The notes under the pieces were generated by a model. The model was not told where the DNA came from. It was given only the letters and a program-made list of their open reading frames with translations, and did not search any database. From positions 1-64,000 of the forward strand of contig CAVVWD010000017.1 of assembly GCA_963751835.1 (NCBI GenBank): a stretch of DNA of 64,000 nucleotides. The letters are read 5' to 3'. The DNA is from JACVRW01 sp963751835 (GTDB taxonomy: Bacteria; Actinomycetota; Thermoleophilia; Solirubrobacterales; Thermoleophilaceae). A program made the translations under genes and the position numbers. Positions 57,433 through 64,000 of this stretch are shown here, in pieces. Positions within the stretch are counted from its first letter, which is position 1; every line of letters begins with the position of its first letter.

Positions 57433-57928
57433 CCGAGCAGCCGACGGGCTTGGTCTCGGGGCGGCCGGGCGCCTCGCCCGCCTGCAGCGAGTCGAGTGCC
57501 TCGCGGAGCCAGGCGGCGTTTTGCGCAGGGTCACCGTGGTCTGCGTCCGGCGCGCCGCGGTAGCGCAGCCGCCCCTCCGCGTCGACCACGAAGATGTCCG
57601 GCGTCGTCTGCGCTCCGTAGGCGCGCGCCACCTGCTGTGACTCGTCGCGTAGGTACGGCATCGGCCAGTCCTCCTGGGCCACGCGCCGCTGCATCGCCTC
57701 GTAGGAGTCGCCCGGGTAGCGCTCGGCGTCGTTGGGGTTGATGGCGAGGAAGCGCACGTCTGGGTAGTCGCGGGCTGTCGCGGCGATGCGGTCGTGCCAG
57801 GCGAGCGCGTACGGACAGTGGTTGCAGGTGAAGACGACCGCGGTGATCCCGCCCTCGGCCGGCGAGTGGTCGACGCCGTCAGTGTCGGGCAGGCTGAAGC
57901 CCGGCGCGCTGTCTCCGATGCCGATCAC
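57413..57928 (-). CDS. Thioredoxin-fold AhpC/TSA-type (peroxiredoxin-like) protein
   Basis: From GTG 57928, 171 residues: GDSAPGFSLPDTDGVDHSPA, the active-site region VVFTCNHCPYALAWHDRIAA (C-x2-C), LAINPNDAERYPGDSYEAMQ, and YGAQTTPDIFVVDAEGRLRY with the cis-Pro. The TCNHCPY pair marks a group of thioredoxin-fold proteins related to AhpC/TSA and TlpA, likely reducing thiols or peroxides in the cytoplasm. GGAGGAG lies just upstream. Third reading step of a GTGA-linked operon. Confidence 0.85.
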   Translation of the reverse strand: MIGIGDSAPGFSLPDTDGVDHSPAEGGITAVVFTCNHCPYALAWHDRIAATARDYPDVRFLAINPNDAERYPGDSYEAMQRRVAQEDWPMPYLRDESQQVARAYGAQTTPDIFVVDAEGRLRYRGAPDADHGDPAQNAAWLREALDSLQAGEAPGRPETKPVGCSVKWKSR

Positions 57929-58257
57929 GGCTCCTCCTTCGCGCGACGCACGGCGGCGCGCACGTCTTCGGGGTCTGGGGTGGGCGAGACGCGGCCGTCG
58001 CGCAGCCGGTAGACCCGGCAGGTGAGCGAGAACGGCTCGCCGTCGCCCGGGGGAACGATGTCCCGGCCGCCGATCCGGATCGTCGGCGAGCCCGGGAAGC
58101 GCTCCCGCACGGCCTGCTCGTCGCTCTCGATCTCGACCCGCTCGACCTCGGCCGGCAGGCCCTCCTCGCCGAGGATGCGCTCGAGCTCGGCCAGCGCATC
58201 GGGGTGGGAGGGGCAGCCCTCCCACCAGAGCAGCTCAACCGCGGGAGCCTCGCTCAC
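57925..58257 (-). CDS. Small thioredoxin-like protein with WEGCPS motif
   Basis: The 110-residue protein reads VELLWWEGCPSHPDALAELE and RFPGSPTIRIGGRDIVPPGD, a thioredoxin/glutaredoxin-type fold with one active-site Cys and the cis-Pro (SPT) segment, plus a second Cys in FSLTCRVYRL. Such proteins sit near metal- or redox-handling genes. Linked to both neighbours by 4-nt overlaps. Confidence 0.8.
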   Translation of the reverse strand: MSEAPAVELLWWEGCPSHPDALAELERILGEEGLPAEVERVEIESDEQAVRERFPGSPTIRIGGRDIVPPGDGEPFSLTCRVYRLRDGRVSPTPDPEDVRAAVRRAKEEP

Positions 58258-58718
58258 TCCGTCCCGTGGATCTCCACGCGCTCGATCCGCGCGTCCTCGA
58301 CGGGACGGTCGCCGGGGCCGGTCTCGAGGCCCTCGATCGCGTCAACCGCCTCCATCCCCGAGGCCACGCGGCCGAACACCGTGTGCTTGCCGTCGAGCCA
58401 GGGCGCGGCGTCGACCGTGACGATGAAGAACTGGCTGCCGTTGGTGTCCGGGCCGCGGTTGGCCATCGCGAGCGCGCCGCGGACGATCTTGTTTTCGTTG
58501 ATCTCGTCCTCGAACTCGTAGCCCGGGCCGCCCGTGCCGGTGCCGTGCGGGCAGCCGCCCTGGACCATGAAGTCCTTGATCACGCGGTGAAAGATCAGCC
58601 CGTCGTAGTAGCCGTCCCCCGAGAGCTTCACGAAGTTCTCGACCGTCTTGGGAGCGTCCGCCTCGAACAGCTCCAGCTCGATGGGACCGTGATTGGTGTG
58701 CATCGTTGCCGTGCTCAT
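58254..58718 (-). CDS. Peptidyl-prolyl cis-trans isomerase (cyclophilin)
   Basis: The 154-residue cytoplasmic cyclophilin helps proline isomerisation in protein folding. Motifs: IFHRVIKDFMVQGGCPHGTG (catalytic Arg, Phe, Gln), GALAMANRGPDTNGSQFFIV and PWLDGKHTVFGRVASGMEAV. No signal peptide is seen. ATG 58718 overlaps the helicase stop (ATGA) and the stop overlaps the next gene, so it is translated with the helicase and redox genes. Confidence 0.93.
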   Translation of the reverse strand: MSTATMHTNHGPIELELFEADAPKTVENFVKLSGDGYYDGLIFHRVIKDFMVQGGCPHGTGTGGPGYEFEDEINENKIVRGALAMANRGPDTNGSQFFIVTVDAAPWLDGKHTVFGRVASGMEAVDAIEGLETGPGDRPVEDARIERVEIHGTE

Positions 58719-60148
58719 TTGCGTTTCGCAACCTCCAACCGGAGCTCCGTGCCCCGGACTCGCTGTCCGCTCACCTTGATCGCAACCTCCTCCGCCCGCG
58801 CGGCCGGCACCTCGACGAAGCTGAAGCGCTCGAGCACCCGCACGTTGCGCACGTCGTCGTTCTCCAGATGCGTGTTGTCCACCACCGCGCCCACCACGTC
58901 CGCGGGCTCGATGCCTTCCTGGCGGCCGGCGCCGACCACGAGCTTGGCGTAAGGCACGCCGTCGCGGCTGTGCGGCTTGGTATGCCGCGGGCGGCGCACC
59001 TCGCGCGGCTCGGGCCGAGGCTCCCGGCGGGCCGGCTTGCCGTTGCCCGCCTCCCAAGGCTCAATCTCGATCTTCGCGTGCCGCTCGATCCCCTGGAGGT
59101 CGCGCCGCTGCTTCGGGGTGATGAGCGTGATCGCACGGCCCGACTCGCCGGCGCGGCCCGTGCGCCCGATGCGGTGGACGTAGACGTCCGGGGAGTTGGG
59201 CACGTCGTAGTTGACGACGTGGCTCACGCCGGTGAGGTCGAGTCCGCGCGCCGCCACATCGGTGGCCACAAGGAGCCGCTCGCGGCCCCCCTTGAAGGCG
59301 ATCATCACACCGTCGCGCTGGCCCTGGGTCATGTCGCCGTGCAGCGTCTTGACGCGCACGCCGGCGTCGCCGAGGCGCCGCGCCAAGCGGTCGACCCCGA
59401 TCTTCGTCCGCACGAACACGATCGCCTGGTCGGGGCGCTCCCGCTCGAGCACGTTCACGAGTGCGTCCGGCTTCTCGCGGTCGGGCACCTCGACGTAGAA
59501 CTGGTCGACGGTGTCGATCGTCAGCGTGGCGGCCCGAACCTGGATCTCCACCGGGTCGTGCATGAACGTGTCGGCGAGACGGCGGATCGGTGTCGGCACC
59601 GTGGCGCTGAAGAGGGCGGTCTGGCGACCCATCGGGGCGCGCCTGAGGATCTCCTCGACGTCCTCGAGGAAGCCCAGGTCGAGCATCTCGTCCGCCTCGT
59701 CGAGCACCACGTAGCGGGCCTGGTCGAGAAAGAGGTGGTGGCGGCCGATCATGTCCATCACACGCCCGACGGTGCCGACCACGATCTGCGCGTCCTTGAG
59801 ACGCGCGGCCTGGTCGCGAATGGGCGCGCCGCCGAACACAGCGACCACCTCGACCCCCTTGCCCGCCCCGTAAGCCCGCAGCGCCTGGGTCACCTGGATG
59901 CAGAGCTCCCGCGTCGGCGTGAGCACGAGCGCCTGGACGTCCGGATCGTCCGGATCCGAGTACTCGATCATCGGCAGCCCGAAGGCGGCGGTCTTGCCGG
60001 TGCCCGTCTGCGCCTGGCCCATCACGTCGCGGCCCGCGAGCAGCAGCGGAATCGTCTGCTCCTGGATCGGAGTCGGGCGCTCGTAACCGAGGTGAGCGAG
60101 CACCTCGAGCGTGCTCGGGGAAAGGCCGAGGTCGGCGAACGTCGTCAT
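58715..60148 (-). CDS. DEAD-box ATP-dependent RNA helicase with DbpA-type RNA-binding domain
   Basis: The 477-residue helicase has the Q motif PTPIQEQTIPLLLAGRDVMG, motif I AQTGTGKTAAFG, Ia TPTRELCIQ, II VLDEADEMLDLGF, III FSATVP, V VATDVAARGLDL and VI VYVHRIGRTGRAGESG. After a basic linker (ARREPRPEPREVRRPRHTKP) a DbpA-like RNA-binding domain ends the protein (KLVVGAGRQEGIEPADVVGA; VEVPAARAEEVAIKVSGQRV). Likely roles are ribosome assembly or cold adaptation. First gene of a four-gene ATGA/GTGA-coupled operon. Confidence 0.93.
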   Translation of the reverse strand: MTTFADLGLSPSTLEVLAHLGYERPTPIQEQTIPLLLAGRDVMGQAQTGTGKTAAFGLPMIEYSDPDDPDVQALVLTPTRELCIQVTQALRAYGAGKGVEVVAVFGGAPIRDQAARLKDAQIVVGTVGRVMDMIGRHHLFLDQARYVVLDEADEMLDLGFLEDVEEILRRAPMGRQTALFSATVPTPIRRLADTFMHDPVEIQVRAATLTIDTVDQFYVEVPDREKPDALVNVLERERPDQAIVFVRTKIGVDRLARRLGDAGVRVKTLHGDMTQGQRDGVMIAFKGGRERLLVATDVAARGLDLTGVSHVVNYDVPNSPDVYVHRIGRTGRAGESGRAITLITPKQRRDLQGIERHAKIEIEPWEAGNGKPARREPRPEPREVRRPRHTKPHSRDGVPYAKLVVGAGRQEGIEPADVVGAVVDNTHLENDDVRNVRVLERFSFVEVPAARAEEVAIKVSGQRVRGTELRLEVAKRK

Positions 60149-60158
60149 GCGGCGTTTG

Positions 60159-60164
60159 ACTGTA
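60159..60164 (-). promoter_or_regulatory. -10 box (TACAGT) of the helicase operon
   Basis: Minus strand, 10 nt before ATG 60148. Confidence 0.4.
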
Positions 60165-60229
60165 CTCGGCACGGCCTGGCCGGCCCGCCTGGGGGCGAAA
60201 CCCGGGGGGCTTGACGCTTTACCCGCGAT

Positions 60230-61132
60230 ATGCGCGAAGAATGCGTCGAACCCCCCGCGGGCAGACTCGTGGCCGACCTTGCCGGTCGGCAACACGGCGT
60301 CGTCGAGTACTCCCAGCTCCTCGAAATCGGACTGAGCGACGACACGATCTGGAGATGGGTCCAGGCAGGCCGCCTGCACCGCCGGCACCGGGGCGTCTAC
60401 GCGGCGGGCCATCCGACCCTCACCGTGCACGGCCGCTTCCTCGCTGCTGTCTTTGCCTGCGGTGCGGGAGCGGTGCTGAGTCACGAGAGCGCAGGCGTTC
60501 TTTGGGGTCTACGGAAGCCGCGCGGACCGCGCATCGACGTAACCGTGCCCACACCAGGCGGCCGTCGCAGGCACCGGCTCGTGATCCCGCACCGCTCGCC
60601 TCTCGGACCGGACGATGTAACGACGAAGGACGGGATTCCGGTCACGACTCCCGCCCGCACCGTGATCGACCTGGCGGACATCCTGTCCCGCCGCGACCTC
60701 GAACGAACCCTCGACGAAGCCGCCTACCTTGGCCTCGATCTGACGGGACTCTCGCCGCGCCCGGGGAGGCGGGGTGCCGGGAGGCTGGCCGGGGTCCTCG
60801 CCGACCACCTCGCCGGCACCACCTGGACCCGGTCCGAGCTCGAGGAACGCATGCTCGCGCTCTGCCGCCGCGCCGGGGTGCCGAGCCCCGTGGTCAACGG
60901 CGAAGTGGAGCGCTGGGAGGTCGACTTCCACTGGCCCGGCCAGCGGCTTGTCGTCGAGACCGACGGCTGGAGCGCCCACCGTGGGCGCGGAGCATTCGAG
61001 CGAGACCGGGTCAAGGACGCCCAGCTCGTCGAGGCCGGCTGGCGGGTGGTGCGGATCACCCGGGCCCGTCTGGCCCGCGAGCCGCGCGACGTGGCGGCGC
61101 AGCTCGCCCGGCTGCTCAGCGGTGACGGCTAG
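60230..61132 (+). CDS. AbiEi-like antitoxin domain fused to DUF559 (Vsr-like nuclease fold)
   Basis: The 300-residue protein has an N-terminal AbiEi_4-type winged helix and linked region (GVVEYSQLLEIGLSDDTIWR; LHRRHRGVYAAGHPTLTVHG; LSHESAGVLWGLRKPRGPRI; DGIPVTTPARTVIDLADILS) and a C-terminal DUF559/PD-(D/E)xK-like domain with VERWEVDFHWPGQRLVVETD, GWSAHRGRGAFERDRVKDAQ and LVEAGWRVVRIT. Asp, Glu and the downstream basic residues match the nuclease core. No AbiEii toxin partner is present. Its role (defence, DNA repair or stress) is not established. It is convergent with the oxidoreductase gene (4-nt overlap). Confidence 0.82.
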   Translation: MREECVEPPAGRLVADLAGRQHGVVEYSQLLEIGLSDDTIWRWVQAGRLHRRHRGVYAAGHPTLTVHGRFLAAVFACGAGAVLSHESAGVLWGLRKPRGPRIDVTVPTPGGRRRHRLVIPHRSPLGPDDVTTKDGIPVTTPARTVIDLADILSRRDLERTLDEAAYLGLDLTGLSPRPGRRGAGRLAGVLADHLAGTTWTRSELEERMLALCRRAGVPSPVVNGEVERWEVDFHWPGQRLVVETDGWSAHRGRGAFERDRVKDAQLVEAGWRVVRITRARLAREPRDVAAQLARLLSGDG

Positions 61133-62079
61133 GCCGACGGATCCAGCAGCAGCTTGCCCGTCGTGCGCCGCCCTTGAAGGTCCTCGTGGGCCCGGCGTAC
61201 GTCGGAGAGCGGGTAGGTGTGGCCCATCTGCGCGCGCAGCTCTCCGCGCGCCGCGCGCTCGAACAGGTCAGCGAGCGGCTCCTCCATCATGTCCCGCCGC
61301 CCCAGGCAGTGCATCAGCCAGAAGCCGATCACGCCGCGGCTCTTCCGCATCAGCCGACCCGTCTCGAGGGTGTTCTGCTCCCGCCCCGCAATGCCGTACG
61401 CGACGATGCGACCGAACGGCGCGAGTGCCTCAAAACAACCGTCGAACACCCGCCCGCCCGCCATCTCCAGCACGACATCCACCTGGTTGCCGTCGTTCGC
61501 CTCGATCAACGCAGCCTTCAAGTCCTCGACAGAAGGATCCACAGCGGCGTCGGCGCCGAGCTCCAAAGTCAAGGCCCGCTTCTCCTCGGTGGACGCCGTC
61601 GCAATGACCCTCCCGGCCCCAAACGGCTTGGCGAGCTGAACCGCCAGCGAGCCCACCCCGCCCGCGCCCGAGACCACCACCACCGACTCGCCCTCTGCGA
61701 GCTTCGCCGACGTCTTGAACAGGTGCCAAGCGGTGAGCCCCTGGATCACGAGCGCGAGCGCCGTGCCGTCATCGACGCCGTCGGGGATCGGAAAGACCGT
61801 CGACTCGTGGGCCAGCGCGTACTCGGCGTAGCCGCCGGATGCCACCAGCGCGACCACGCGGGTGCCGTCGGGCGTGGTCCCGGCCACCTCGCCGCCGAGC
61901 ACGAGCGGCACCTCGTAGCGCGCGAGATACGAGTTCTCACGCTGGTGCGTGTCCGCGAAGTTGATGCCGGCCCGGGAGACCTCGACCACCACCTGGCCTT
62001 CGCCGGGCTCCGGCCGCGGCAGGTCCACCACCTGCAGGACCTCCGGGCCGCCGAACTCCTGGATCTGCACTGCGCGCAT
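61129..62079 (-). CDS. NADPH:quinone oxidoreductase-like medium-chain dehydrogenase
   Basis: The 316-residue zinc-free MDR protein reads MRAVQIQEFGGPEVLQVVDL, the GroES-like part ending LGGEVAGTTPDGTRVVALVA, and the cofactor motif VVVVSGAGGVGSLAVQLAKP (GxGxxG) with GKLLLDPSA at the end. The family reduces quinones or enals with NADPH. Start ATG 62079 is set by TAGCCT 8 nt upstream; a longer frame upstream overlaps the divergent kinase. Confidence 0.9.
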   Translation of the reverse strand: MRAVQIQEFGGPEVLQVVDLPRPEPGEGQVVVEVSRAGINFADTHQRENSYLARYEVPLVLGGEVAGTTPDGTRVVALVASGGYAEYALAHESTVFPIPDGVDDGTALALVIQGLTAWHLFKTSAKLAEGESVVVVSGAGGVGSLAVQLAKPFGAGRVIATASTEEKRALTLELGADAAVDPSVEDLKAALIEANDGNQVDVVLEMAGGRVFDGCFEALAPFGRIVAYGIAGREQNTLETGRLMRKSRGVIGFWLMHCLGRRDMMEEPLADLFERAARGELRAQMGHTYPLSDVRRAHEDLQGRRTTGKLLLDPSA

Positions 62080-62087
62080 GGGCGCGC

Positions 62088-62097
62088 AGGCTACTCT
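62088..62097. promoter_or_regulatory. Back-to-back -10 boxes sharing one TA
   Basis: AGGCTACTCT holds TACTCT (+, 62092-62097, 9 nt before ATG 62107) and TAGCCT on the minus strand (62093 down to 62088, 8 nt before ATG 62079). The TA at 62092-62093 is common to both, as at 47263-47264. Confidence 0.5.
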
Positions 62098-62106
62098 CTC
62101 GCCGGC

Positions 62107-63030
62107 ATGTCTCTCACGGTTGTAGGTTCGATCGCCTTCGACGCGATCAAGACCCCCTTTGGCGAGCGCGAGCGCATCCTCGGCGGCGCCGCCACCCACT
62201 TCTCGCTCGCGGCGAGCTTCTTCACGAACGTCCGCGTGGTCGGTCCCGTGGGGGACGACTTCGGCGACGACGAATACGCCGTGCTTCACGCGCGGGGCGT
62301 GAATACCGACGACATCGAGTACGTCGAAGGCGGCAGGACCTTCTTCTGGGCCGGTGAGTACGAGTACGACCTCAACTCGGCCAGGACGCTCGACACGCAG
62401 CTGAACGTGTTCGGAGACTTCCAGCCGAAGCTCTCGGACGGATCACGGAGCTCGGAGATGCTCTTCCTGGCCAATATCCAGCCCGACCTTCAGCGCGAGG
62501 TGCGCGAGCAATGCAGCGGCGCCCAGGTGGTGGGGCTCGATTCGATGAACTACTGGATCGAGTCGGCCCGCGACTCGCTCGTCAAGACGATCGGGACCGT
62601 CGACGTCGTTTTCCTCAACGACGCCGAGCTGCGGATGCTCACCGAGGAGCCCAACCTCGTGCGAGCCACCCGCAAGGTGATGGAGATGGGTCCGGGCGTC
62701 GTCGTCGCAAAGCAGGGCGAGTACGGGGCCTCGCTCTTCACCGAGGACGCCTTCTTCGCCCTGCCGGCCTTCCCACTCGAGACCGTCGTCGACCCGACCG
62801 GCGCCGGCGACTCGTTCGCGGGCGGGTTCCTCGGCTACCTCGACTCCGCCGGGCGCTCGCTCGACGAGGGAACGCTGCGCCGCGCCATGACCTACGGCTC
62901 GACGCTCGCGTCGTTCTGGGTCGAGGCGTTCGGCTCGGAGCGCGGCCAGGAGCTCACGCGCGAGGAGATCGACGACCGCTACGAGATGTTCCGGCGCATC
63001 ACGATGATCGAGTCGGTGCCGACCGGGTAG
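62107..63030 (+). CDS. PfkB-family carbohydrate kinase
   Basis: The 307-residue ribokinase-like protein has TVVGSIAFDAIKTPFGERER, the GGAATHFSLAASFFTNVRVV di-Gly loop, VVFLNDAELRMLTEEPN and the anion-hole/catalytic base motif VVDPTGAGDSFAGGFLGYLD. Sugar or nucleoside substrate is unknown. The last 32 nt overlap the convergent SRPBCC gene. Confidence 0.9.
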   Translation: MSLTVVGSIAFDAIKTPFGERERILGGAATHFSLAASFFTNVRVVGPVGDDFGDDEYAVLHARGVNTDDIEYVEGGRTFFWAGEYEYDLNSARTLDTQLNVFGDFQPKLSDGSRSSEMLFLANIQPDLQREVREQCSGAQVVGLDSMNYWIESARDSLVKTIGTVDVVFLNDAELRMLTEEPNLVRATRKVMEMGPGVVVAKQGEYGASLFTEDAFFALPAFPLETVVDPTGAGDSFAGGFLGYLDSAGRSLDEGTLRRAMTYGSTLASFWVEAFGSERGQELTREEIDDRYEMFRRITMIESVPTG

Positions 63031-63670
63031 CCCACCACGACTCCCAGTGCCGGCGCATCGACTCGAACGACGCGTCGTCGAGGCCATAGCTCGTGATCGT
63101 GACCGCCACCGACCCGGGCTCTGCGGAGTCGAGCGGCACCTTCGAGTGAACGCTCAGCAACAGGTCTCCCTCCCCACCGGCCGCTATCGCGCGCTGGAAT
63201 CGATTCTCGTTCCAGACGGGGCCGCTGACCACCGCCTCGAGGTCGGCGAGCACCCGCTCGGGTAGTGCCTCCCCGGTCATGTGGACCGTCCTGCGCTCCT
63301 CGTCGGGATGGCGCTCGACGAAGTGCCGAAGCTGGTGGAGGAAGGTCAGCCAGCCCTCCCTGACGTCCTCGTAAAGGTCGTCCCAGTCTGCCCCCTCGAG
63401 CGACCCTGGCCGCACCACTCGCACGATCGTCCGCGGGCCGTCCTCGACCAACTCGATCGTCTGCCGGTCCTCGCCGTCGTCAAGGTCGAGGAGACGCGGC
63501 GGATCCTGCACCGCGTGGTCAACGAAGATGTACTGGATCTCGCTCTGCAGCCCGTCGTAGTCCCAGCCGAACCAGCGGGCGATCCGCTCGGGCTCGGTCA
63601 GGGCTCGCCAGACGAGCTCCCGAGGCGCCTCGACCAAGACCTCCACGCGGAACGGCCTTTGCTCACTCAC
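62999..63670 (-). CDS. SRPBCC (AHSA1-like) domain protein
   Basis: The 223-residue protein has an Activator of Hsp90 ATPase homologue 1-like START fold: RVEVLVEAPRELVWRALTEP, ERIARWFGWDYDG, then a DWDDLYEDVREGWLTFLHQL-RHFVE helix, and a second part similar to polyketide cyclase folds. Such proteins often sit beside ArsR-type regulators; here the start overlaps the stop of the next gene upstream by 4 nt, and that gene may encode such a regulator. Confidence 0.85.
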   Translation of the reverse strand: MSEQRPFRVEVLVEAPRELVWRALTEPERIARWFGWDYDGLQSEIQYIFVDHAVQDPPRLLDLDDGEDRQTIELVEDGPRTIVRVVRPGSLEGADWDDLYEDVREGWLTFLHQLRHFVERHPDEERRTVHMTGEALPERVLADLEAVVSGPVWNENRFQRAIAAGGEGDLLLSVHSKVPLDSAEPGSVAVTITSYGLDDASFESMRRHWESWWATRSAPTRSS

Positions 63671-64000
63671 TGGTCATCCTCCCTCGTGCCCGGTTTGGGA
63701 TAGCCGCCGACGATCAACCGGTAGCGCCGCCCGGCCCTGCCGGAGTCGAACTGCGCGGCGAGCTCGGTCACGCGCTCGGCTAGGGCGTCGGCGAAGCGCT
63801 CGATGTCGACCGGGCGGTCGAAAGCCACGTCGGCCTCTATGGCGAAGGTCACGAGGCGGCGGCCCTGCGCGTCCGCCTTCTCGCGCATGGCCGCGACGTC
63901 ACCGACGGCTCTCGCGGCGATCGCCAGCATCATGTCGGCGGCAAAGCGATCCTGAGTCTCGGCGATCGCGTCGAGATCTCCGATCACCTCGGGGTCGACA
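63667..64000 (-). CDS. Probable transcriptional regulator C-terminal part (partial at window edge)
   Basis: The frame is open to the window edge and reads VIGDLDAIAETQDRFAADMM, LAIAARAVGDVAAMREKADA, RRLVTFAIEADVAFDRPVDI and ends RYRLIVGGYPKPGTREDDQ. No HTH is visible in the 111 codons present. Position before a SRPBCC/AHSA1 gene and a 4-nt overlap suggest an ArsR-type regulator whose DNA-binding half lies beyond 64000; this is inference from context. Confidence 0.55.
   Translation of the reverse strand, partial: VDPEVIGDLDAIAETQDRFAADMMLAIAARAVGDVAAMREKADAQGRRLVTFAIEADVAFDRPVDIERFADALAERVTELAAQFDSGRAGRRYRLIVGGYPKPGTREDDQ

Noticed and set aside
60230..61132. Complete AbiE toxin-antitoxin system
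   Set aside because: Only one gene is present; no AbiEii nucleotidyltransferase lies on either side.
1..64000. CRISPR array, tRNA or rRNA genes, prophage, integrase or transposase
   Set aside because: No regularly spaced direct repeats, no cloverleaf or rRNA signatures and no recombinase or transposase motifs were found by eye.

Overview
The window is very GC-rich, gene-dense bacterial chromosome. Most genes start with GTG or ATG (a few with TTG), and neighbours are often joined by 4-nt GTGA or ATGA overlaps. Gene content and base composition suggest a high-GC Actinobacteriota, probably class Thermoleophilia (Solirubrobacterales/Gaiellales-like): a canonical nuoA-N operon, a double-length ThyX, a DUF2277 protein, an AbiEi-like/DUF559 fusion and an HCC anti-sigma factor. 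This placement is an inference; there is no rRNA here to confirm it. No tRNA, rRNA, CRISPR array, prophage or complete insertion sequence was seen.

Layout. 1-4.2 kb: the end of a thioredoxin-reductase-like gene, an HxlR regulator divergent from a flavin-nucleotide-binding protein, a frame-disrupted sugar-nucleotide epimerase, a methyltransferase remnant and a frame-disrupted secreted protein. 4.3-19.3 kb: the complete 14-gene respiratory complex I operon (nuoABCDEFGHIJKLMN). 19.3-24.7 kb: an acyl-CoA ligase, an isolated KdpB fragment, a metallophosphoesterase and a damaged GDPD/phytase-like fusion. 24.7-29.7 kb: a sulfatase-like protein, a catalytically degenerate paralogue and a DHA2 exporter in one coupled operon. 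29.7-38 kb: a PHP-APS kinase fusion, the proline-to-glutamate operon, a PhoD-like phosphatase and a tandem ThyX. 38-47.3 kb: an RTX-like secreted protein, Rpe, a TrpB2-type enzyme, a two-component pair, a QueA-like protein and a CBS operon. 47.3-64 kb: a flippase-like membrane protein, an ECF sigma/anti-sigma pair, a DNA glycosylase, RpiB, an MFS transporter, a cupredoxin, two HAD hydrolases, an RNA helicase-cyclophilin-redox operon, an AbiEi-DUF559 protein, a quinone oxidoreductase, a PfkB kinase and a SRPBCC/regulator pair.

Three patterns go beyond ordinary annotation. (1) A non-coding element of about 295-300 bp with roughly 11-bp terminal inverted repeats occurs three times (19.3, 22.4 and 37.8 kb), plus a 22-nt end fragment at 2.36 kb. 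Each full copy starts within about 10-40 nt after a stop codon, in the direction of that gene. It resembles a MITE or a mobile 3'-UTR module. (2) A TANNNT hexamer lies 5-10 nt before the start codon of about twenty genes on both strands, which predicts widespread leaderless transcription and settles several start codons. At two divergent gene pairs the opposing -10 boxes share the same TA dinucleotide. (3) The sulfatase-fold pair has Thr or Gly where the formylglycine-forming Cys/Ser should be, and the APS kinase is fused to a PHP phosphoesterase that could remove pAp.

Six genes carry frameshifts or internal deletions. None is in the nuo operon. Assembly error and real decay cannot be separated from this sequence alone.
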